64,000 bases of DNA from Anaerolineales bacterium (GCA_023382595.1 JAHDWB010000004.1:62001-126000), one strand, 5' to 3'. Positions 9,727 through 18,832 are shown, counted from the stretch's first letter. A program made the numbers and translations. Notes: generated from the sequence alone by a model not told the origin.

Positions 9727-12700
9727 ATGACGGCGCGAAGTTTGCCGCGTAACGCGGAGGTCGGTTTTCAACGGTACGGTATTCTGGTCGATCGAATACT
9801 GCAGTGGATCGTATTTGCTTATCAGGCGGTGGCGATCCTCCTGTTCCTTGTGTCGCTGTTCTTTGCGAATCGTTGGTTCCAGCAGCCGTTTTTGGGGGCA
9901 TTTTATGAGCATACGATGGTTTTCAATGGTACGGGACCGGCTCAGTCTGAACCTGCATGGTCATTGTTCCCGCAGGTGCAGGTCGGTGACCAACTGATCG
10001 CGATTGACGATATGCCTGTTCGAAGTTCCGGGGATGTGCGGGACATTTTGCAGAACCGATTCCCGGGAGAGACTGCGGCGGTTACAGTCCTTTCAGAGAA
10101 CGGGACGACACGAAAAATCGACATTGTCCTGTATGCCTTCCCCGAATCCAACCGAACAGTTTACTTTTTTGTGCCGTCCCTGTTAAGCGCTGTTTTTCTT
10201 TTCGTCAGTTTATGGATCTTTGGTTTCCGTCGCACGGAACCGGCGGGACGCGCTTTCTCTCTTTTCACATCATCGCTTGCCATTGTCACCGGCACATATT
10301 TCAACCTGATCACTACACATGAGTTCACATTCATGTGGGTGCTGGCGTGCGCGCTTGCGGGGGGGGCGTTGATCAACCTGGCATTGGTCTTCCCTGTGGA
10401 GCCGCGCGTTATCATGACGCGCCCCTACCTGCGCTGGGTCGGGATCGTTTTTGGTCTCTTTCTTTACGTATTTTCCCTGCCCAACTTGTTCAATTTCAGC
10501 CAGCCAACGGATTACATTCGCAACTGGCAGGTCATTTATGGCTTTGTGGCGCTGGGGATTCTCTTCTATATTTTCATGAACTTGTACCACGCGCTGACCG
10601 ACCCGTCGCCGGTGGTCAAGACCCAGTCGCGCACCATTCTTCTTGGCACGCTGCTTGCCTTTGTGCCGGTTGGAGTGTGGCTCGTATTCAGTTTCATTAA
10701 TCCTACTAATTTCTCGCCTTATCTTTTCCTGCCGCTGGCTCTCTTCCCAATTGTGATTGGCTACACCATTTTGCGATTCCGCTTCCTGCGCACCGACGAT
10801 ATCGTCCGCCGCGGCTTCATGTACGTTGTCCTCGCCGTTCTTGTCACGCTTGGATACGCATTGATCGTTACCGGCGCGGGATTTCTTTTTGCGGTTCCGG
10901 CAAATAACCCCTATCTGGTCGGCGGCATCATCTTCCTGCTTGCAATTGTGCTTGAACCGGTCCGTACCCGTTTGCAAAACCTTGTGGATGTACTCTTCTT
11001 CCGCGGCGCGCGTGCCTTTGCCGAACAGTTGGAGGGATTCTCACATAAACTGACCACCGCCCTCGACCTCAACACCATTGGAACGACCCTGCGTGACCAG
11101 ATCGCCTCGACCTTAACCCCGAGCCAGATTCACATCTATACGTATGATTCTCTGAACGACTTTTTCTCTGCCCTCCCCGGCGATGACCGCCGTCCCACCA
11201 GTGACATTCGTTTCACTTCGTCAAGTCCGCTGGTGAAATATTTCGAAAAAGAACGCCTCCCCCTATATTTGGATAACACCTCCGCCCTGCCGGATGTATT
11301 GAAATCCGAACATTCCCGCCTGACGCTGTTAGGCGCGCGTCTGTTCATCGTCCTGCCGGGCAAGGAACGCCCGAACGGCTGGCTGGCGCTGGGTCCGCGT
11401 CTGGCTGGTCAGGCATATACGCCGCGTGACCTGCGCTTCCTCGAAAACATCTGCGACTTGGCTTCCGTTGCCATCGAGCGCGTGCAGACAGTTGCCCACC
11501 TGGAGCGGCGCATTCAGGAAATGAATGCGTTGACGCGCGTTTCGCAGGGTGTCAACGTCACATTGACGCTGGACGATGTGCTGGAACTTATCTATGCCCA
11601 GACCGCCCAGATCATCCCCACTTCTCACTTTCACATCACGCTCTATGACAAGATCAGTGATTATTTCTATTATGCATTTTGTCTGGAAAATAATGAGCGT
11701 ATCATCGACCGCGAGAATCAACCCTTCTCGTTGAATATGGGGCTGACTCCCGAAGTGATCCGGAAAAGCCGTTCCATCATTACGCAGGATTACATCCGCG
11801 AATGTCAGGCGCGCAGCCACACGCCCGCGCTCGATAACGCCTTTGCATGGATGGGCGTACCGCTTAATGCCGGAGCCGAGACGATTGGTTCGCTCAGTGT
11901 TGGCAGCCGTGACGGCGCCATCGTGTACACGCGCGGACAGTTGGAGCTTCTGCAAGCCATTGCCGACCAGACCGCAGGCGCCATCGTCAAGGCGCGTTTG
12001 CTCGAAGAGACCGAACAACGCGCGCGCCAGCTGTCCACGCTTAACGAGATCACGCGCCAATTGACATCCACGCTTGAGCTCGAACCGTTGTTGCAGAACA
12101 TCCTTGAAAATGCGGTCGGCATTTTGAACTGTGAAGCCGGAAGTTTGTTCCTGATGGATGAAAACACGGACGAACTCATTTTCAAAGTGACGGTTGGTCC
12201 GGTGGCGTCGAATCTTATCGGTCAGCGTCTTGCGCCCGGCACAGGCATTGTAGGACGTGCCGTGGAGACGCGTGGTCCTGTCATCGAAAACGAAGACCAA
12301 AACTCTGTCAACCGCTTTAAAGGCATCGACCAGCAAACAGGCTTCGTCAGCCGTTCGCTGATGGCGATTCCCTTGCAGGTCAAAGACCGTGTGATCGGTG
12401 TCATCGAAGTCATCAACCGCCGTGACGGTCTCCCGTTTTTGGATGACGACCAAACCCTGCTCACCGCTTTTGCAGGTCAAGCCGCGGTTGCCATCGAGAA
12501 CGCGCGTCTCTATACCCTGACCGATCAGGCGCTGGCAGACCGCGTGGAGGAACTCTCGGTCATGCAGCGCATCGACCGGGAACTGAATGCCAGCCTCGAA
12601 GTGGATCGTGCCATGCGCATTACATTGGATTGGGCGTTACGGCAATCCGGCGCAGAGGCGGGATTGATCGGAATTTTGAATGAAGAAAAACTGCGCATCA

Positions 12701-13737
12701 TGGCGCAGCAGGGATTTGACGAGCAGCTCCAATCCCTGCCAGACCAGACCATGGAGATGGAATTCCCGTCGATGTTAAAAGCAGTTGAGACCGGCTCCCC
12801 GCAACAGATCACGGTGGACGCGCCCGGTCACAGGCTGATTCCCACCTCCCACACCCAAATGGTGATCCCCATTCGCCGCGAAAATACGGTCATCGGCTTG
12901 CTCTTCCTTGAGAGCATGAACGACTCGCAGGTGGATATGAACTTCCTCAACCGTCTGACGGACCATGCAGCCATCGCGATCTCGAACGCGCAATTGTATG
13001 CGGAGGTCCAGCGAGCCAACCTTGCCAAGAGCGATTTCGTTTCGTTTGTGGCACACGAACTGAAGAATCCGATGACATCCATCAAGGGCTATACGGAACT
13101 GATTTCGGGCGGCGCGGTCGGGCAGATCAACGACATGCAAACGAAATTCCTGCAGACCATTAAATCCAATGTCGAGCGTATGTCCACGCTTGTTTCGGAC
13201 CTCAACGACAATTCCAAGATCGAAGCCGGGCGCCTGCGGCTCGAATATAAAGCCACCAGTCCCGCCGACCTTGTGGATGAGGTGGTGCGCACATTCTCAC
13301 GTCAACTGGAAGAGAAGAATCAAACCCTCGATATGTTGATCCCCGAAAACCTGCCCCTCATGTGGGCGGACCGCGTTCGTGTTTCACAGGTGCTGACTAA
13401 CCTGATCAGCAACGCGCACAAATACACGCCTGAGGGCGGCGTACTGCAGGTGGGGGTGGAGGATTCCTCCAATCAATGGGATCCCGACGGGGCGCCGCGC
13501 GTCATTCATCTGTGGGTCAGGGACAATGGCATTGGCATGACCATCGAAGACCAGCAGAAAGTGTTCCAGAAATTCTTCCGTTCCGATGACCCCAAAACAA
13601 GGGAAGTGCCCGGCACAGGCTTGGGTTTGAACATCACACGCAGCCTTGTGGAAATGCAGGGCGGCAAGATCTGGTTCGAAAGCGAATACCGCGAGGGGAC
13701 CACCTTCCATTTCACCATTCCGGTGGCGGAGGAATAG
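9727..13737 (+). CDS. Membrane sensor histidine kinase: PDZ, multi-TM, multiple GAF, HisKA, HATPase
   Basis: 1336 aa. The start at 9727 lies 8 bases after a TAAAAT box. Order: TM1 (about 25-45); an external PDZ-like domain (about 75-140, QVGDQLIAIDDMPV); seven or eight TM helices (about 145-420); then an estimated four GAF domains (about 440-580, 600-760, 770-930, 940-1080). A HisKA domain follows with phospho-acceptor His about 1110 in VAHELKNPMTS. The HATPase_c domain has an N box (LTNLISNAHKYTP), G1 (RDNGIGM) and G2 (GTGLGLNI). All kinase motifs are intact. There is no attached receiver and no adjacent response regulator; the nearest is at 26.1 kb. The next gene, two bases away, is a FIST sensory protein and is probably a partner. 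Confidence 0.85.
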   Translation: MTARSLPRNAEVGFQRYGILVDRILQWIVFAYQAVAILLFLVSLFFANRWFQQPFLGAFYEHTMVFNGTGPAQSEPAWSLFPQVQVGDQLIAIDDMPVRSSGDVRDILQNRFPGETAAVTVLSENGTTRKIDIVLYAFPESNRTVYFFVPSLLSAVFLFVSLWIFGFRRTEPAGRAFSLFTSSLAIVTGTYFNLITTHEFTFMWVLACALAGGALINLALVFPVEPRVIMTRPYLRWVGIVFGLFLYVFSLPNLFNFSQPTDYIRNWQVIYGFVALGILFYIFMNLYHALTDPSPVVKTQSRTILLGTLLAFVPVGVWLVFSFINPTNFSPYLFLPLALFPIVIGYTILRFRFLRTDDIVRRGFMYVVLAVLVTLGYALIVTGAGFLFAVPANNPYLVGGIIFLLAIVLEPVRTRLQNLVDVLFFRGARAFAEQLEGFSHKLTTALDLNTIGTTLRDQIASTLTPSQIHIYTYDSLNDFFSALPGDDRRPTSDIRFTSSSPLVKYFEKERLPLYLDNTSALPDVLKSEHSRLTLLGARLFIVLPGKERPNGWLALGPRLAGQAYTPRDLRFLENICDLASVAIERVQTVAHLERRIQEMNALTRVSQGVNVTLTLDDVLELIYAQTAQIIPTSHFHITLYDKISDYFYYAFCLENNERIIDRENQPFSLNMGLTPEVIRKSRSIITQDYIRECQARSHTPALDNAFAWMGVPLNAGAETIGSLSVGSRDGAIVYTRGQLELLQAIADQTAGAIVKARLLEETEQRARQLSTLNEITRQLTSTLELEPLLQNILENAVGILNCEAGSLFLMDENTDELIFKVTVGPVASNLIGQRLAPGTGIVGRAVETRGPVIENEDQNSVNRFKGIDQQTGFVSRSLMAIPLQVKDRVIGVIEVINRRDGLPFLDDDQTLLTAFAGQAAVAIENARLYTLTDQALADRVEELSVMQRIDRELNASLEVDRAMRITLDWALRQSGAEAGLIGILNEEKLRIMAQQGFDEQLQSLPDQTMEMEFPSMLKAVETGSPQQITVDAPGHRLIPTSHTQMVIPIRRENTVIGLLFLESMNDSQVDMNFLNRLTDHAAIAISNAQLYAEVQRANLAKSDFVSFVAHELKNPMTSIKGYTELISGGAVGQINDMQTKFLQTIKSNVERMSTLVSDLNDNSKIEAGRLRLEYKATSPADLVDEVVRTFSRQLEEKNQTLDMLIPENLPLMWADRVRVSQVLTNLISNAHKYTPEGGVLQVGVEDSSNQWDPDGAPRVIHLWVRDNGIGMTIEDQQKVFQKFFRSDDPKTREVPGTGLGLNITRSLVEMQGGKIWFESEYREGTTFHFTIPVAEE

Positions 13738-13738
13738 G

Positions 13739-14893
13739 ATGGCAATGATCGCATCTGTGGGATCTGCGCAGGCACTTGACGGGCGTGAAGCGGGATTACA
13801 AGCCGCGCATCAGGCTTTAAATCGGCTTGGTGCGAACGTCCCGAACCTTGCCCTCGTTGTAGCTTCTCACCAATACCAGCCGCGCGAAGTATTGAACGGC
13901 GTTTCCAGCCTTCTGGGCGATTCTCCGATACTCGGATTCAGTTCCCCGGCAGGGCTGACACTCGAAGGGCATCATCCGCATTCTGTGGTGGTGGCTCTGC
14001 TCAGCGGCGATTTCCAAGCCGAAACGCTCTGGCTGCCGGGGTATGCCCAATCGGGACGGGAAACCGCCGCGAAGATCGAACAGCATGTTTCCGCCCGTTC
14101 CGATCTCCATTCCATGATCTTCTTCGCGGACGGCTTCAACGGCGACGCCGAGCAATTTTGCAGCGGCATCACTTCTGCATTGCACGTCACGGGCGGACTT
14201 TCCAGCGGAGATTTGCACACAGGGAACACGTACCAGATGGCAGGGAGTCAGACCGGCTCCGGCAGCTTGGTTGCAGCATTCATGCGCGGCAATCTGAAAA
14301 TGGGGGTGGGGACCGACCACGGTTGGGACCCTGTCGGCAGTCAGTTCCGGGTCACCCGTTCGCGTGGATTTTGGCTCCGCACGCTGGATGGACGCCCTGC
14401 CTCGGAGACTTACGCCGGTCTGTTCGGCTACCCCGCCCGCGATTGGGCATTCCCCCCGTTGAGTTACCTTGCACGCCTGTATCCGCTCGGCGTGGAGCAA
14501 AGTGACGGGCTTATCGTCCGCGCCCCGATCCGCGTGGAGGCGGACGGCAGTTTTCGCATGAATGCCTCCATCCGCGACGGGATCGATGCTCATCTTCTAG
14601 TGGGCAGCCGTGCCGCCTGCGAGCGAGCTGCCCGAAATGCCGCCCAGCAAGCACTGCGTCAACTCGGCGATACAAAACCCGTGCTTGCCTTCGTTTTGGT
14701 GGATATTGCCTGGCAAATGCTCTTAAAAGCGCAGCCGGGCGTCGAAATTGCCGCATTGCGGGAGATTTTAGGGGAAATTCCCATCGCGGGCGGTTACACT
14801 CTCGGTCAGGTTACCTCGGATGAGAATTCCAAACCAAAATTCCTGAACCAGCACATGGTCGTCATCGTTTTCGGCGAATCGAAAGACAACTAG
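13739..14893 (+). CDS. FIST domain sensory protein
   Basis: 384 aa, starting one base after the kinase stop, with GGCGGAGGAA as ribosome site inside the kinase 3' end. The N-terminal half (about 25-200) matches the FIST N domain pattern (repeated small-residue strands, PILGFSSPAG, MIFFADGF) and the C-terminal half (about 220-370) the FIST C domain (SYLARLYPLG, IPIAGGYTLGQV). FIST proteins are soluble small-ligand sensors found with two-component and cyclic-di-GMP proteins. Its direct coupling to a histidine kinase fits a role as a sensory subunit or regulator of that kinase. The ligand is unknown. A strong terminator follows, so kinase and FIST form a two-gene operon. Confidence 0.8.
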   Translation: MAMIASVGSAQALDGREAGLQAAHQALNRLGANVPNLALVVASHQYQPREVLNGVSSLLGDSPILGFSSPAGLTLEGHHPHSVVVALLSGDFQAETLWLPGYAQSGRETAAKIEQHVSARSDLHSMIFFADGFNGDAEQFCSGITSALHVTGGLSSGDLHTGNTYQMAGSQTGSGSLVAAFMRGNLKMGVGTDHGWDPVGSQFRVTRSRGFWLRTLDGRPASETYAGLFGYPARDWAFPPLSYLARLYPLGVEQSDGLIVRAPIRVEADGSFRMNASIRDGIDAHLLVGSRAACERAARNAAQQALRQLGDTKPVLAFVLVDIAWQMLLKAQPGVEIAALREILGEIPIAGGYTLGQVTSDENSKPKFLNQHMVVIVFGESKDN

Positions 14894-14899
14894 ACAACC

Positions 14900-14923
14900 A
14901 GCCCCGAATTCGGGGCTTTTTTT
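14900..14923 (+). terminator. Rho-independent terminator
   Basis: AGCCCCGAATTCGGGGCT is a perfect palindromic stem followed by seven T. It separates the kinase-FIST operon from the NACHT gene. Confidence 0.85.
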
Positions 14924-14973
14924 ATGGGGAACACCTTTCAAATTTGGTAAACCCCGATTTTCTCGAATTATTG

Positions 14974-14979
14974 TATACT
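14974..14979 (+). promoter_or_regulatory. Probable -10 box (TATACT) for the NACHT operon
   Basis: TATACT lies 24 bases before the ATG at 15004 in a short gap bounded upstream by a terminator. No convincing -35 is visible, so this is tentative. Confidence 0.35.
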
Positions 14980-15003
14980 GATTTCTAAGTAAAGAGGTCG
15001 GAT

Positions 15004-17634
15004 ATGCCCGAGAAAAAGACCATTCCAAACAAAAGCAGACAGAAAAAAACATTACAGGAGATCCAGGCAGGTGACCAGAGCGTCGCCGTGGGTGGAGCTG
15101 TCACCGACAGCGCCATCATCCATGGGCAGACGATTGTCCTGGCAGATCGCTTCTGGCGGGACCTCAAGCCTGCCCTGCCTGCCGAGACGATCCGCGAGGC
15201 GACTGCGGCATACCTCGCCTACCTGACCGACCGCCACTATTACCTTAGCCTGAAAGGCATGGGTGTCTCGGACAGGGTCCCGCTCAAGTTGAAACTGCTC
15301 GATCTATACATCCCGCTCAAGGCGCGCATGGAACTGCCCGAGGGCGATACTTGGAACCGCGACATCAGCCTAGCCGGGCGGGAGATCACCGACCACGAAC
15401 AGGAAATCCTGCATTTTGGTGAGCCTGTTCCGCTTTTGAACGTACTAAAAAAGAACTCGGGGGTGATCGTGCTGGGCGACCCCGGCGCAGGCAAGACCAC
15501 CTTTGTTAAATATCTGGCGCTCCGCCTCGCGCGCGGCGAAGGGAAAAAGATCGGGCTGGATGACTACCTGCCCATTCTCCTGCCGCTTGCCGCGTTTGCC
15601 AATGCGCTCCAAAACCGCGACATCGGGCTGGATGACTTCATCGCCGAGTACTTCACCGGTATCGGCTTGGACCTGCCCATCAGCCCCATGTTGAGCGAGG
15701 CGCTCAAAGCCGGGCGCGCGCTCATCCTGCTGGATGGGCTGGACGAAGTCCGTGACATCAACATGCGCAACACCGTCGTGGAGCGGGTGCTGGACTTTTT
15801 CGCCTTCCACCGCCGCACAGGAAACAAATTTGTGCTGACCAGCCGCGTGGTTGGGTATCGCGCCGTCCGCCCTTCGGCGGAGGGACTGGCGGAATGTACC
15901 ATCGTCGATTTTGAAGAGGACGAGATCGAAGAATTCGTCGCTCATTGGACGACCGCCATCGAGAAACAAGTACAGGGCAACACTGCCGTTGCCCAGACCG
16001 ACGCTGAAACCGACCGCCGCGAACTGTTGGATGCCATCAATCACAACCCCGGTGTCCGGCAACTGGCGTCCACGCCGCTGTTGTTGACCATTCTGGCGTT
16101 GATGAAGCGGCAAGGCGTTTCGCTTCCCGAGCGCCGTGTGCAGTTGTATGACCAATATGTCAACACCCTGCTTTCCACGTGGAATCGCGCCCGTTCCCTG
16201 AGCGGACGCGCACCCGGGCGCGACATTGACGAGATCCAAACTGTCCGCATCCTCGCGCCGCTTGCCTTGTGGATGCACGAGGTCAGCCCCGGTGTCGGGC
16301 TGGTCGGGCGCGAGGAAATGCGCCGCAAACTGGAGGAATTGTTCACCGAGCGCGGGGATGCCTCCCCGCATCAAGCCGCCCGCCAGTTTTTGCTGGATGT
16401 GCGCGAGCACGCCGCGCTCCTGCTCGAGCGGGGTCCCGGTGAATATGGCTTCATCCACCTGACGTTCGAGGAATACCTTGCGGCGGTGGCGCTTGCCCTG
16501 CTCGGACAAGGCGATTCCAAACCCATTATCGAGACCTTGTCCCGCCATGTGGGGGAACAAGCCTGGCGCGAAGTGACGTTGCTGACCATCGGCTATCTTG
16601 GAATCCGCCAGCAGCTGCCGAAGATCGCGGGCGAGGTGGTGGAAGCGTTGGTGGAGCAGCAGCCGGGTCCGCCCGGTGAAGCGGTTGTGCTGGCGGGCGA
16701 TGCCGTGCTGGATACCTGGCCCGGCGGCGTCTCCGTCCAAAGCAGGGATCGGGTGATTCAGTCACTGGTGCATACCATGCAGGATGGCGCAGTCCGTCCG
16801 GAATTGCGGCGTCATGCCGGTTTGCTGCTGGGACGTCTCGGCTGGCGGCCGGGAGATCTGGATCGGTTTGTGGAAATACCGGCTGGTGAGTATCAGGCTG
16901 GAGTTAAGAAAGAGGCGGGGGAGATCCCATATATGTATTTCTTTGCCAAATATCCGGTCACGAACATCCAGTATGCGCGCTTCGTCAAGGAGGATGGGTA
17001 TCAAACGCGCGAGTATTGGAGCGAGGTCGGCTGGGAATGGCGCACCGGCAAGCTGGACCTGCGCCCGCTTCAGGATGTGGAAACCGAATGGTTGGAGCAT
17101 CGTCCGCCCGCAAAACGGAACGTGCCGTATTACTGGCACAGCATCGAGTTGAGCAATCCGATCGTGCCGGTGGTGGGCGTAAGCTGGTTCGAAGCGGAAG
17201 CCTATTGCAAATGGCTGGCAAAGAAGATCGTGGCAGTGCCGGATGGATACACCATCCGTTTACCGCGTGACGATGAATGGGAACGCGCCTCGCGCGGTAC
17301 CGACGGACGCGAGTATCCGTGGGGCGAAGGGTTTGACAAGGCCGCCGCCAACACATGGGACAGCGAATCGTCCGGCAGCGGGTTGGGCGGCACGACGGCG
17401 GTTTGCACCTTCCCGCAGGGTGTCAGCCCCACCGACGCGTGGGATATGAGCGGCAATGCCTGGGAATGGACAGGCTCGTGGTATGATGACGAAAAGAAAT
17501 ACCGCATTGTGCGCGGCGGTTCGTGGATCGGCTATCAGTGGTTCGCGCGTTCGTCGTTCTGTAACTGGTCGATCCCGTTGATGTTCAATGATGACCTTGG
17601 TTTTCGTGTAGTGATCGCCCCGAAGGATACGTAG
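15004..17634 (+). CDS. NACHT NTPase fused to an FGE/sulfatase-type (C-type lectin fold) domain
   Basis: 876 aa, ribosome site GAGGTCGG. Residues 1-20 are basic. Residues 22-41 carry a Gly/Val motif (AGDQSVAVGGAV, then S-A-I-I-H-G) shared with the next gene. A helical linker leads to a NACHT domain: Walker A GDPGAGKTT about 158-166, Walker B LILLDGLDEV about 240-249, sensor-like TSRVVGYRA, winged-helix region to about 510. Helical repeats follow to about 620. The C-terminal 250 residues are an FGE-sulfatase fold (FVEIPAGEYQAG, PVTNIQYARF, LPRDDEWERASRG, MSGNAWEWTG, RGGSW, LGFRVV). The region holding the redox cysteines of real FGE has only one Cys (SSFCNWS), so enzyme activity is doubtful and ligand sensing is likelier. 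The architecture is that of an NLR-like (STAND) signalling or defence protein. Trigger and effector are unknown. Confidence 0.85.
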   Translation: MPEKKTIPNKSRQKKTLQEIQAGDQSVAVGGAVTDSAIIHGQTIVLADRFWRDLKPALPAETIREATAAYLAYLTDRHYYLSLKGMGVSDRVPLKLKLLDLYIPLKARMELPEGDTWNRDISLAGREITDHEQEILHFGEPVPLLNVLKKNSGVIVLGDPGAGKTTFVKYLALRLARGEGKKIGLDDYLPILLPLAAFANALQNRDIGLDDFIAEYFTGIGLDLPISPMLSEALKAGRALILLDGLDEVRDINMRNTVVERVLDFFAFHRRTGNKFVLTSRVVGYRAVRPSAEGLAECTIVDFEEDEIEEFVAHWTTAIEKQVQGNTAVAQTDAETDRRELLDAINHNPGVRQLASTPLLLTILALMKRQGVSLPERRVQLYDQYVNTLLSTWNRARSLSGRAPGRDIDEIQTVRILAPLALWMHEVSPGVGLVGREEMRRKLEELFTERGDASPHQAARQFLLDVREHAALLLERGPGEYGFIHLTFEEYLAAVALALLGQGDSKPIIETLSRHVGEQAWREVTLLTIGYLGIRQQLPKIAGEVVEALVEQQPGPPGEAVVLAGDAVLDTWPGGVSVQSRDRVIQSLVHTMQDGAVRPELRRHAGLLLGRLGWRPGDLDRFVEIPAGEYQAGVKKEAGEIPYMYFFAKYPVTNIQYARFVKEDGYQTREYWSEVGWEWRTGKLDLRPLQDVETEWLEHRPPAKRNVPYYWHSIELSNPIVPVVGVSWFEAEAYCKWLAKKIVAVPDGYTIRLPRDDEWERASRGTDGREYPWGEGFDKAAANTWDSESSGSGLGGTTAVCTFPQGVSPTDAWDMSGNAWEWTGSWYDDEKKYRIVRGGSWIGYQWFARSSFCNWSIPLMFNDDLGFRVVIAPKDT

Positions 17635-17642
17635 GAGGAAGC

Positions 17643-18050
17643 ATGGCTGGAAAATCGAAAAAAGATGGTTTGAACGCAGGCAACGGCAGTGTGGTCATCG
17701 GCGGCAATGTGGAGCGGAGCAATATCGTGGTTGGAGATAATAATGTCGTTTCCAATCAGAGCGTCCACCTTGCCCCGCTGTTTGAAACGATCTATCAGGT
17801 CGTTGAGAAACAACAGGAACTTGCGCCTGCCGAAAAGGAAGATGTCAAAGCCGAATTGCAGGAAATCCAGACCGCGCTGGAAGAACCTCAACCCGATGAA
17901 ACCTTCATCGCGCGCCGCTTCCGCAACATCAAACGCATGGCTCCCGAGATCGTGGAGGTCGCTTTCGAGACGCTGAAGAATCCCATCGGCGGCGTGGCGG
18001 AGGTCGTCAAACGCATCTCCAAAAAAATGGCGGAGGAAGCGGGCGAATGA
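17643..18050 (+). CDS. Small helical protein sharing the N-terminal motif of the NACHT protein
   Basis: 135 aa, 8 bases after the NACHT gene with AGGAGGAAGC as ribosome site, so co-transcribed. Residues 12-31 (AGNGSVVIGGNV, then E-R-S-N-I-V-V-G) match residues 22-41 of the NACHT protein at ten of twenty positions, with most others conservative. A second beta-like stretch (GDNNVV) follows. The remainder is helical: an acidic region rich in Glu/Lys (about 45-90) and a C-terminal amphipathic helix (NPIGGVAEVVKRISKKMAEE) that could contact membranes. The Gly/Val motif recalls amyloid-type signalling motifs (RHIM/BASS-like) that link bacterial NLRs to effectors. That assignment is inference; the shared motif itself is visible. 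Confidence 0.75.
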   Translation: MAGKSKKDGLNAGNGSVVIGGNVERSNIVVGDNNVVSNQSVHLAPLFETIYQVVEKQQELAPAEKEDVKAELQEIQTALEEPQPDETFIARRFRNIKRMAPEIVEVAFETLKNPIGGVAEVVKRISKKMAEEAGE

Positions 18051-18072
18051 GTCGCCCCAAAGTAGTACAATG

Positions 18073-18097
18073 AACTGGCGGAAACGCCAGTTTTTTT
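18073..18097 (+). terminator. Rho-independent terminator
   Basis: AACTGGCG, loop GAAA, CGCCAGTT plus a T run, 22 bases after the stop. It closes the NACHT operon and lies just before the next gene. Confidence 0.85.
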
Positions 18098-18112
18098 GTC
18101 GAAAGGATGAAA

Positions 18113-18763
18113 ATGAAACCGCTATTTTTAATCCTGACCGCATTCACTCTTGCCGCCTGCGCTGTCCCAGTGGATGCGCCCCCGCCTCCCACCGCCCTGC
18201 CATCTGTCACGCCTCCACCGGCTGTGACCTCCACCTCAGCTATCGTCGCCTCTCCATCCTCCGTCCCCGGATTTTGTGCCGACCCGCGCGGACGCGAGTT
18301 GATCAACTCCCTGCGCACCGCCGTCCAGACCAAGGATGGCAAACTGCTGGCATCGCTCATCTCCCCAGCCGAAGGCATGGATGTGCGCATCTTCCGAAAC
18401 GGGAACGTCATCAACTATGATATGGAGCACGCCCCGTTCGTGTTTGAAACCACCTTCCAAGCGGACTGGGGTTTACATTTTGCCAGCGGCGAACTGACCA
18501 TCGGCTCCTTTCAGGAGATCATTCTGCCTTCGTTGCAACAGATATTTTCTGTGGAGACCGAGATCATCTGCAACGAATTGAAGACCGGCGGCGCGACGTA
18601 CATTCCCGAATGGCAATATCCCGACATGGACTTTTATTCGGTCCATTTCCCCGGCACCTCGCAATACGATGGCTTGGATTGGCAAACTTGGGCGATTGGC
18701 ATGGCTCCCGTAGATGGCACGCTGTACATCACTGCTCTCTCTCCCTTTGTGTGGGAGCCGTAA
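18113..18763 (+). CDS. Secreted lipoprotein of unknown function
   Basis: 216 aa from the ATG at 18113, chosen over an ATG at 18107 because AAAGG at 18102-18106 is six bases away from the former and touches the latter. Signal peptide with lipobox (LAAC, Cys about residue 16), then a Pro/Thr/Ser-rich linker to about 50. A soluble domain of about 160 residues contains the stretch RGRELINSLRTAVQTKDG near its start and a two-Cys region (ETEIICNELKTGG). The domain start resembles NTF2-like or SnoaL-like small domains only vaguely, so I do not name it. It sits between a terminator and a perfect hairpin, so it is probably monocistronic. Confidence 0.6.
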   Translation: MKPLFLILTAFTLAACAVPVDAPPPPTALPSVTPPPAVTSTSAIVASPSSVPGFCADPRGRELINSLRTAVQTKDGKLLASLISPAEGMDVRIFRNGNVINYDMEHAPFVFETTFQADWGLHFASGELTIGSFQEIILPSLQQIFSVETEIICNELKTGGATYIPEWQYPDMDFYSVHFPGTSQYDGLDWQTWAIGMAPVDGTLYITALSPFVWEP

Positions 18764-18794
18764 ATGTAGGTCGCGCTTCAAGCGCGACCTACAT
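18764..18794. repeat. Perfect 15-bp inverted repeat (REP-like hairpin)
   Basis: ATGTAGGTCGCGCTT, one base, and its exact reverse complement, immediately after the lipoprotein stop. No T run follows. It resembles the shorter hairpin at 44029-44047 (GTAGGTC...), so it is likelier a dispersed repeat than a dedicated terminator. Confidence 0.75.
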
Positions 18795-18832
18795 CCGTCC
18801 GTTAATGTAAGAAATCTCCCCCTGTGATATTC

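Noticed and set aside
11329-12480. About 383-codon open frame antisense to the histidine kinase GAF region
   Set aside because: No start signals or domain; the plus-strand kinase is intact across this stretch.
15004-17634. Complete diversity-generating retroelement around the NACHT gene
   Set aside because: No reverse transcriptase, accessory protein or template repeat is visible within the window; only the target-like fold is.
18764-18794. Rho-independent terminator
   Set aside because: Perfect stem but no T run, and it resembles a dispersed hairpin; recorded as a repeat.
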